Origin: a virus
IMG/VR virus record: IMGVR_UViG_3300031692_000003
Location: 1 to 50,803 of that record
DNA length: 50,803 nt
Reading direction: 5' to 3' (one strand)
How positions within the stretch are numbered: position 1 is the stretch's first letter; the number at the start of each line of letters is the position of its first letter. Made by a program: the position numbers and the translations under genes. Shown here piece after piece: positions 45,417 to 50,803 of the stretch. The notes under the pieces are model-generated. The model saw nothing but the letters and a program-made list of their open reading frames with translations, ran no database searches and was not told the origin of the DNA.

Positions 45417-45778
45417 GAGTTGATCCAGCCTTGAGACAATTAGCAAATCAGCTAAAAAGAAAGCTGAAGTACGATCCAGAACGACCTTATAAAATGAGAC
45501 GGTCAAAAGGAGAACAGGGCAGCCGGGGGAAAGTTGAGTTTGAGTTTTTTACCCTTCGAAACCTTCTTACTCAACCCCTCGGCAAAAAAGAAGTAGACCG
45601 GATGGAAGAAGGATTAAGACATAGAACGTGGAGATTTGGAGCGGTTTTTCAACCTGGCCCCGGGGAAGCATGGCTTCAAGAAAATGATGAGATTTTTTAC
45701 CAGGGAAAGTGGTTTGAGGTTAAGAAATTAAACACGTGGCCCGTTTTGCAATCGGTTAACATGGTTAAAGCAGAATGA
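45413..45778 (+). CDS. Head-tail connector (neck) protein
   Basis: A 121-residue basic protein, coupled to both neighbours. N-terminal residues are highly basic (LKRKLKYDPERPYKMRRSKG), while the C-terminal half has short strands (WLQENDEIFYQGKWFEVKKL near 89-108) matching the stopper/adaptor fold order of phage neck genes. No specific family name claimed; role from order: completion protein, this gene, terminator, sheath. Confidence 0.65.
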   Translation: MRVDPALRQLANQLKRKLKYDPERPYKMRRSKGEQGSRGKVEFEFFTLRNLLTQPLGKKEVDRMEEGLRHRTWRFGAVFQPGPGEAWLQENDEIFYQGKWFEVKKLNTWPVLQSVNMVKAE

Positions 45779-46368
45779 CAGTTGAGATCGTACAGGAAAC
45801 CGATTTTTCATTGATTGAGGATGCAATAGAAGATTTTATATTGTCTGGTTCAGGATTACCTACAGACATACAGCGGGTTTTCTGGTCAGGAAATGATTTT
45901 GATAGAAAAAAGCCTTATGCAGTCATTGCTCCAATATCTCAACCAACACAGGGCCATCCCTGGAAACGATTTGAACGGGTAACAGAATCAACAGTTCAAA
46001 AAAGGAAAAACACCTATCACCAACCGTTTCAATGGAACGTACAGATCAAATTCTTGACGGATTCCTATGAAGTTGACGGCAGAAACAAAAACCCTATCAG
46101 GATGGTAGCATACAGATATGCACAAAACTTACTTAACAGGGCTTTTCTTCCTCCCGTGAAACAGATTTTGGAAGCTTTGGAAATTGCTTACAACCCGACT
46201 TCTGAAGTGATTACACCGAACGTTTTACCATTGATGGATGATGACAAATATATCCACCAGGCCATAGTTGAATTTGCATTTTCCGGGATGGCAAAGACCG
46301 CCACAAAAGACACTGATTATTTCACAACCATCAAAGACCCAACACTTTATATTGAGGGTGAAGCATGA
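45775..46368 (+). CDS. Neck terminator protein (gp12 / LIC_12616-like)
   Basis: A 197-residue protein overlapping its neighbours on both sides. Its segments (LIEDAIEDFILSGSGLP near 13-29, KKPYAVIAPISQPTQGHPWK near 45-64, FQWNVQIKFLTDSYEVDGRN near 83-102) fit the neck-terminator family named after LIC_12616. In myoviruses it caps the tube and sheath just before the sheath gene, as here. Confidence 0.78.
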   Translation: MTVEIVQETDFSLIEDAIEDFILSGSGLPTDIQRVFWSGNDFDRKKPYAVIAPISQPTQGHPWKRFERVTESTVQKRKNTYHQPFQWNVQIKFLTDSYEVDGRNKNPIRMVAYRYAQNLLNRAFLPPVKQILEALEIAYNPTSEVITPNVLPLMDDDKYIHQAIVEFAFSGMAKTATKDTDYFTTIKDPTLYIEGEA

Positions 46369-47654
46369 CAGAAGAAGACAACAGAGCGGAAGTCACTGTC
46401 TCCGTAGATGATACATTTATCACAAGGCCAGGTTTCGGAACGATTGCCATCGTTTACAAACATGGTGAGACTTCACTCGAAAGAGTAGAAACTTATACGA
46501 CAAGGGCGGCAGGTTTGGCGGTTTTCCCTCTCTACACGCCAGTTGGTCAATATCTTAATATTTTGTTTAGCCAGGCCAACAAACCAGAAGCAGTTAAGGT
46601 CATCTATCAGGCTTCTGATGAAGATCCGGACGAAGCTCTAGACGCTGCACTATTGGTTGACAATGACTTTTACTTTGTGGGTTCCCCTTCAAGAGTCATA
46701 GCCGATCAAACAGCAATCGCAGCATGGGCACTAGCAAATGATAGATTTCATGTTTTCACAATATATGACGCTGATGCTATCACTTCAGCCGAAACAGATA
46801 TTTTCTCAGTCATCCAGGCCCTTACCAATACCAGATCACTCGGTTATTTTTCAAAAAAAGGTGGAATTGAATTTGCTAATACAGCAATCACGGTTTCTGG
46901 AACAACGGCATTAGTGGCGACAAGCACACCTCCTGCATTGGGTGAAACAGTTGGAATATGGGGTTCTATTGTCGCCGCTCTAAACGGAACTTACACTGTT
47001 GAAGCCGTTGATCCAGGGGTTAGTTTTTCCGTAACAGTTCCAACAGGAACAAGTTCAGATGTTGCAGCGTCAAAAGGTTGGTCAAACATGAACTTGATCG
47101 ATGCTGCTGTTCTTGGCGTCATGGCTCCTTATGATGCCGGTGCAAGATCCTGGGATATGCAGAAATTGAGTGGTGTTACTCCTGACAATCTATCTGATAC
47201 CGAAAAAACCTATCTTGGCAATAAGGGTGCCAACTGGTTTACAACCATTGGCGGCATCAATGTCACCAGCGGCAAGAAGAAAGCCAGTGGGAAAACATTG
47301 GGTGGACGGTATGCAGATTTTGTCAGGGGGATTGATTGGCTGAAAATCAACATACAACTTGATTCTGTTGAATTGATGATTGCTGAAGAAGGTGATCTTG
47401 GTTACGATGCAGACGGATTCCAGAAAACGCAAACAAAATTCGAACTCCGAATGGCAGACGGGATCAATAAAAAAGCACTGACCCAAATTGTTTCCGGGCC
47501 TTATGTGGGCCTGGATTATTTTGTTAAAATGCCAACCCTTGGGTCAATCCCTGCTGACGATAAGCTTTCAAGGTTTCTGGATGGAATCGAAATTTACGGG
47601 GCCTTGCGAAATAAGGTTCAATACATGTCAATCTTACTAACACTGGCGGTTTAA
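46365..47654 (+). CDS. Tail sheath protein (DUF3383 type) with inserted domain
   Basis: A 429-residue contractile sheath protein. DUF3383-like segments: VTVSVDDTFITRPGFGTIAI (about 10-29), FPLYTPVGQYLNILFSQANK (about 56-75), DYFVKMPTLGSIPADDKLSR (near 385-404) and the C-terminal strand. Between about 170 and 240 lies an extra beta domain (GETVGIWGSIVAALNGTYTV, then FSVTVPTGTSSDVA) not expected in the core. It would decorate the outside of the tail. It is followed at once by the tube genes. Confidence 0.9.
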   Translation: MTEEDNRAEVTVSVDDTFITRPGFGTIAIVYKHGETSLERVETYTTRAAGLAVFPLYTPVGQYLNILFSQANKPEAVKVIYQASDEDPDEALDAALLVDNDFYFVGSPSRVIADQTAIAAWALANDRFHVFTIYDADAITSAETDIFSVIQALTNTRSLGYFSKKGGIEFANTAITVSGTTALVATSTPPALGETVGIWGSIVAALNGTYTVEAVDPGVSFSVTVPTGTSSDVAASKGWSNMNLIDAAVLGVMAPYDAGARSWDMQKLSGVTPDNLSDTEKTYLGNKGANWFTTIGGINVTSGKKKASGKTLGGRYADFVRGIDWLKINIQLDSVELMIAEEGDLGYDADGFQKTQTKFELRMADGINKKALTQIVSGPYVGLDYFVKMPTLGSIPADDKLSRFLDGIEIYGALRNKVQYMSILLTLAV

Positions 47655-47655
47655 T

Positions 47656-48105
47656 ATGACTGTAAAAATATATGCTTCTCAGGATGAAATAACCTACATT
47701 ACAACCCATGATGATAAGGTTTTTCCTCTGCAAGGTAAACCTGATGGTGACTATATCCTGATCGAATTCCAAAATGAGCCGGTTGACGCTGTTGAGGGTG
47801 TAGACGGTGATGTCCAATACGGATTAAGAACCGCTTCAATGGCAAACTGGACCCTGACGAACCAATGGGGAGCTGATTGGAATGAATACATGCAACAGGC
47901 ATATGATGATCAGAAGGAAGGAAATTATCTAAAGAAAATAGAACATAAGAGGATCAATCTAACAACCAATATTTCAGTGGCAGAGGGTCAAAGGCCAATG
48001 ATCAAAAAGATCCCAAACTATCAGCTTGGTCAAAAAGCAGCCGATAGGGCCTGGATTGTTGTCGCTGAAAAAACCGTAATGAAAGAAAAACAAACACCGG
48101 CTTAA
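47656..48105 (+). CDS. Tail tube-like protein 1 (DUF3277-like)
   Basis: A 149-residue protein one base after the sheath stop. GVDGDVQYGLRTASMANWTL (about 48-67) and RINLTTNISVAEGQRPMIKK (about 98-117) resemble the DUF3277 tube family found beside DUF3383 sheaths. A second tube-like gene follows directly; one of the two is the main tube and the other may be an initiator or terminator ring. Confidence 0.65.
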   Translation: MTVKIYASQDEITYITTHDDKVFPLQGKPDGDYILIEFQNEPVDAVEGVDGDVQYGLRTASMANWTLTNQWGADWNEYMQQAYDDQKEGNYLKKIEHKRINLTTNISVAEGQRPMIKKIPNYQLGQKAADRAWIVVAEKTVMKEKQTPA

Positions 48106-48106
48106 T

Positions 48107-48547
48107 GTGTTCGTATTCCAACCAGATAAGTGGCAGGCTGGGATCGGTATTCCAGGGACTCCTGCTTACGTTCAAATCAAAAATTGGCTGTCTATTATTC
48201 CGACAAAAAATAGGCAGCAATTCGAATTCAAGAGGGGGATATTTGGCGAACCATTCTTGCAGATGTCAACGGATTCAAGTGAAGATTTTGAAATCAATCT
48301 CTTGCAGTCTTCTCCGACAATTGAGCAATTTTGGAATCTATTTGATTTGCAGAAAACGGGGGTGGTTGGTTTCCCGTTCTCGTTGTTAGATATTGGTAAA
48401 GATTCAAACTTTCCTTTAGCAAAACGTCAGAAAACAATTTATTTCGTATCTTGGTTGCCTGAAAAACCAAGAATGGCCTTAAATCTAACATCAACGCCCT
48501 GGGTAATCAAAATATCCTGTGCGGCTGGTGGTACAATCTACATATGA
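48107..48547 (+). CDS. Tail tube-like protein 2 (DUF3277-like)
   Basis: A 146-residue protein from GTG 48107 (an ATG two bases upstream is in another frame). Strand-rich: GIGIPGTPAYVQIKNWLSII near 12-31, FEINLLQSSPTIEQFWNLFD near 62-81 and a final GGTIYI. The I-x-L-x-Q-S-S-P-T-x-x-x-x-x-x-L segment is the tube-family hallmark. No stop-start overlap with the chaperone gene, which begins four bases after its stop. Confidence 0.7.
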   Translation: MFVFQPDKWQAGIGIPGTPAYVQIKNWLSIIPTKNRQQFEFKRGIFGEPFLQMSTDSSEDFEINLLQSSPTIEQFWNLFDLQKTGVVGFPFSLLDIGKDSNFPLAKRQKTIYFVSWLPEKPRMALNLTSTPWVIKISCAAGGTIYI

Positions 48548-48550
48548 AAA

Positions 48551-48949
48551 ATGAAGGGTGAAATAAAAGTTGTAGAAGTTGGAGCAATCGAAATCTATGA
48601 ACAAGATTCCGAAGGTAAAGACACTGAAGTAGTAAAGGAGAAAATACCGGGCAGAGATTTTGAAATCCAGATCCAGGGGGCAACGGTAGCTTTGGAACTT
48701 GATTCAATTTGGATAGAACTACTTGAAAAATCTGGAATTAAGGGGTTGGAAGATGACATTGCAATGAAAATGATGAGGGGCATGAGGGGCGAAATATTGC
48801 AGGACATCAAGCGGAATATTATCAAATGCGTGTTCACTCCAAAACTAACTGAATCAACCTATGAGGACCTTGATCCTTCAGATATTTGCAGTCTGTTCGT
48901 GAAGATTCATAATCTCCATGTTAATGGTCCAAAAGAAAAAAAAAATTAG
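48551..48949 (+). CDS. Tail assembly chaperone G-like
   Basis: A 132-residue acidic protein located between tube and tape measure, the normal site of tail assembly chaperones. Mostly helical with an acidic middle. It ends KEKKN at a run of ten A bases (48936-48945), where a -1 shift would add 69 residues from an overlapping frame. Chaperones of this type bind the tape measure before tube polymerisation. Confidence 0.8.
   Translation: MKGEIKVVEVGAIEIYEQDSEGKDTEVVKEKIPGRDFEIQIQGATVALELDSIWIELLEKSGIKGLEDDIAMKMMRGMRGEILQDIKRNIIKCVFTPKLTESTYEDLDPSDICSLFVKIHNLHVNGPKEKKN
48936..48945 (+). promoter_or_regulatory. Programmed -1 frameshift site (A10)
   Basis: Ten consecutive A bases; the last codons before the zero-frame stop are AAA AAA AAT TAG. 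Slippage by -1 on A-AAA-AAA at 48937-48943 continues into an open frame to 49152, giving a ~200-residue G-GT fusion. Position and layout match the conserved chaperone frameshift of tailed phages. Confidence 0.75.
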
Positions 48950-49152
48950 CTCAAGAAATCTTTTCTGATCCAATCATGGAAAACCCTGAAAAAATAGTCA
49001 GGCTTTCATGGTTGCTAAGGGATGAACATAAATGGCAAGGGGTGTTTTTCGGATTGTTTCACTATTCGATTGTAGAGCGGGAAAAATACTGGTCTTATGA
49101 AGATGACGTTGAATTCTTTATTGCATGCCTAATTAAACAGTTGATGCTATGA
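48943..49152 (+). CDS. Chaperone GT extension (reached by -1 frameshift)
   Basis: Open frame -1 to the G-like gene, from the A-run to a stop at 49150-49152, which overlaps the tape measure start (ATGA). It begins KLAQEIFSDPIMENPEKIVR and ends LIKQLML, about 69 residues, with many aromatic residues. There is no good internal start except ATG 48976, so expression by frameshift is most likely. The extension would recruit tube subunits to the tape measure. Confidence 0.75.
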   Translation, partial: KLAQEIFSDPIMENPEKIVRLSWLLRDEHKWQGVFFGLFHYSIVEREKYWSYEDDVEFFIACLIKQLML

Positions 49153-50432
49153 GCTTTTCAGGAACAGTCAGAGAGTTAAAGAACAGAATCACCTTTGATG
49201 TAAATAAGGGTTCTGTTGCTAATTATAAGTCCGCCTTTTCCGGGATGAAAGCGGATGCTGCCAGCATTATTAAAAAAGCTGCATCTATAGGAATAGCGCT
49301 TACTGTTGCCGGGCAAAAGTTTTATATGGATCAGGAGAAAAACAAAGCTTCTATTTCATTTTATGCTAAGACAAACGCTGATGCAAAAGAGCTGTTAGGT
49401 ACAATTAAAGAATTCAGGGGTAAAACAGAAATTATATCTGAAAGTGATTTAACAAAGGGAGTAGCACTTTTCGGTCAATTAAATGTCAAGGTAGGTGATT
49501 TAAGAAAAACTATTCTACCATTGCTGAAAGATATAAACATAGCAAATCCACAACTAGGCGGATTTAGTGGTGTTATGGATTTATTAAATAGTTGGGTAGA
49601 AGGTGGTGATTTAGATGCCCTTAAAAAGTTTGGGGCAATTGGTAAGGAAATGGCCGAGGCCCTTAGTTTTACAAGCTTTGATCAATCTGTTGGTAAAGCT
49701 GGTCAGGAGAACAGACTTAATATCATTTTGTCCGAAATGATAAAGAATGCTGAAAAATACAAAAAACTGGCTAATGATGTAAGGAAAACAAATGATTTTG
49801 CATTTAGGGGAGTCACCAAAGAACTATCAGACTTCACCCTCAATTTTGGAAATTCAACCAAATCAGTTAACGAGTTAGTCAAAAGCGCTAGGGACTTTTT
49901 AAAGGAAGTAAACAATAGTAAACAATTTTGGGGAATTCTTGAAAAGATTTCTGACGGTATTTTCAAAAATAACAATCTGGAACTAAATGACAAGAGATTA
50001 GAAGATTTATTGTTGAATCATAACCAATATACTGATGAAAAAAACAAAGAGGAATTCAAAAAAAGAAAGCCAGATTACATGAAATTGCTTCAAGATAGTC
50101 CAGAACCAGGAATCCCAACAGGATCACGAACGAAAGATAAAAAGGAAGGAAAATTCAGGGAAGGAATTGTTGATACCATTCTTGGGGGTCTAAAATATGG
50201 CGTCGGGATGAAAGAAGGGGGATTGTTCGAAAATAAATCAAAAGAAAACAAAATCAACCTTTCTGGAACTATAACGGTTGAAGGAAAAAACATGGGAGGG
50301 TTTGACCCTAGATCATTGCAAGAGCAGATCAATAGCACAGTTAAAGAACTGGCGGTTGATCCATTGAGGGAATCATTGAAGTCCATCAAGGCATTTAACG
50401 GAGGATATGTTTCACTGAGCGGTGGGTTATAA
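49149..50432 (+). CDS. Tape measure protein (short)
   Basis: A 427-residue protein after the chaperone genes. N-terminal region is helical with an early KADAASIIKKAASIGIALTV hydrophobic stretch (about 34-53). LLPLLKD-like and GVMDLLNSWVEGGDLDALKK segments near 125-160 resemble tape measure N-terminal domains. The C-terminal ~100 residues are beta/Gly-rich (GGLKYGVGMKEGGLF, NLSGTITVEGKNMGG). At roughly 0.15 nm per residue the tail would be about 60-65 nm, short for a myovirus. It ends TAATG with the Dit-like gene. Confidence 0.85.
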   Translation: MSFSGTVRELKNRITFDVNKGSVANYKSAFSGMKADAASIIKKAASIGIALTVAGQKFYMDQEKNKASISFYAKTNADAKELLGTIKEFRGKTEIISESDLTKGVALFGQLNVKVGDLRKTILPLLKDINIANPQLGGFSGVMDLLNSWVEGGDLDALKKFGAIGKEMAEALSFTSFDQSVGKAGQENRLNIILSEMIKNAEKYKKLANDVRKTNDFAFRGVTKELSDFTLNFGNSTKSVNELVKSARDFLKEVNNSKQFWGILEKISDGIFKNNNLELNDKRLEDLLLNHNQYTDEKNKEEFKKRKPDYMKLLQDSPEPGIPTGSRTKDKKEGKFREGIVDTILGGLKYGVGMKEGGLFENKSKENKINLSGTITVEGKNMGGFDPRSLQEQINSTVKELAVDPLRESLKSIKAFNGGYVSLSGGL

Positions 50433-50803
50433 TGCCTGATACGAGATTTTTAGATCCTATTACAGTTCTTGCCGATATCGGTGGAATTACAATTGATGTA
50501 ACTGATCGATTAGAAGAGGATCATGATTCAATTGTGACTGAAAACCCTATTGAAGATGGAAGCCCGACAACTGATCATATTACATTGTTGCCAGTAGTTA
50601 TTAATATTGAGGGTGGTTTCTCAGACTTGGTAATGACCAACTTAACCGGTCCCGCTCTCACGAATGAAGCTTTGAAAGGAAGGGCAAAAACGCAGTTCGA
50701 CAGATTAAAACAGCTCCAAATTAACCGAGATACTTTCTATGTTATGGACGGTTTCCATCTGATAGAAAACATGGTCCTGAAACGGTTGACACTGAGAAAA
50801 GAC
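50432..50803 (+). CDS. Dit-like tail protein, N-terminal part (partial)
   Basis: A 124-codon open frame running off the right edge. RFLDPITVLADIGGITIDVT (4-23), NPIEDGSPTTDHITLLPVVI near 36-55 and MTNLTGPALTNEALKGRAKT near 69-88 fit Dit-like domains that form the distal tail ring after the tape measure gene. The visible part ends LKRLTLRKD, just before the family's usual D-x-x-T-G-x-A-L hairpin and final strand. That final strand seems to appear at the left edge of the window, so the gene wraps around. Confidence 0.75.
   Translation, partial: MPDTRFLDPITVLADIGGITIDVTDRLEEDHDSIVTENPIEDGSPTTDHITLLPVVINIEGGFSDLVMTNLTGPALTNEALKGRAKTQFDRLKQLQINRDTFYVMDGFHLIENMVLKRLTLRKD

Noticed and set aside
48105-48389. 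94-codon frame starting at an ATG two bases before the tube-like gene start
   Set aside because: It is a shadow frame; the GTG frame gives a tube-like protein of the expected length.

Overview
The window looks like an almost complete genome of an AT-rich, contractile-tailed (myovirus-type) bacteriophage. It holds about 90 tightly packed genes, nearly all on the + strand and many joined by ATGA or TAATG overlaps. There are only two small minus-strand regulators. It encodes terminase, portal, capsid, sheath, tube, tape measure and baseplate genes, but no ribosomal, metabolic or chromosomal genes. The last gene (from 50432) and the first fragment (to 181) look like the N- and C-terminal parts of one Dit-like tail gene. 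The window is therefore probably a circularly permuted genome cut inside that gene, possibly with a few tens of bases missing. The host is probably Gram-negative: the phage carries a lipoprotein with a lipobox, a beta-barrel-like outer-membrane protein and several signal peptides. Promoters are classical TTGACA/TATAAT types and ribosome binding sites are GGAG-like. I cannot name the host genus.

Layout. (1) 1-7145: end of the Dit-like protein, then the baseplate (plug, hub, gp138-like spike, gp25-like wedge, gpJ-like wedge, DUF2612-like protein), a tail fibre and a small following gene. (2) 7174-9605: a lipoprotein, two exported proteins and a barrel-like outer-membrane protein, probably acting on the host envelope. 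(3) 9737-16931: early accessory genes. These include a PP-loop ATPase gene flanked by two copies of a structured RNA element, an XRE-type repressor facing a control region with a long hairpin and a tRNA-like RNA, an ATP-grasp protein, a P22-type antirepressor and a ribbon-helix-helix regulator. (4) 17030-20687: recombination and single-strand DNA genes (ERF annealing protein, YqaJ-type exonuclease, NinB, a DUF1364 nuclease, a DUF3127 SSB-like protein). (5) 20695-23851: a coiled-coil protein, a Lar-like protein and several tiny proteins. (6) 23872-30298: replication and DNA modification. An initiator-like gene carries seven iteron repeats, followed by a primase-helicase, an HNH nuclease, a RuvC-like nuclease, two methyltransferases and a YdjM-like membrane protein. 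(7) 30323-33946: small accessory genes under two promoters that share the palindrome TTACCGGTAA, a second PP-loop gene, two tiny basic proteins ending in GSVYPN and a minus-strand regulator. (8) 34082-50803: terminase, portal, head, connector, sheath, tube, chaperone with a -1 frameshift site, tape measure and the start of the Dit-like gene.

Inferred life cycle: repressor-like and antirepressor-like genes hint at a temperate ancestry, but I see no integrase, partition system or recognisable endolysin. The most unusual signals are the paired covarying RNA elements at 10586-10675 and 11512-11598, the tRNA-like RNA at 12991-13096, the shared operator at three promoters, the overprinted frame inside the cytosine methyltransferase, the lambda-like intragenic origin and the paired GSVYPN micro-proteins.
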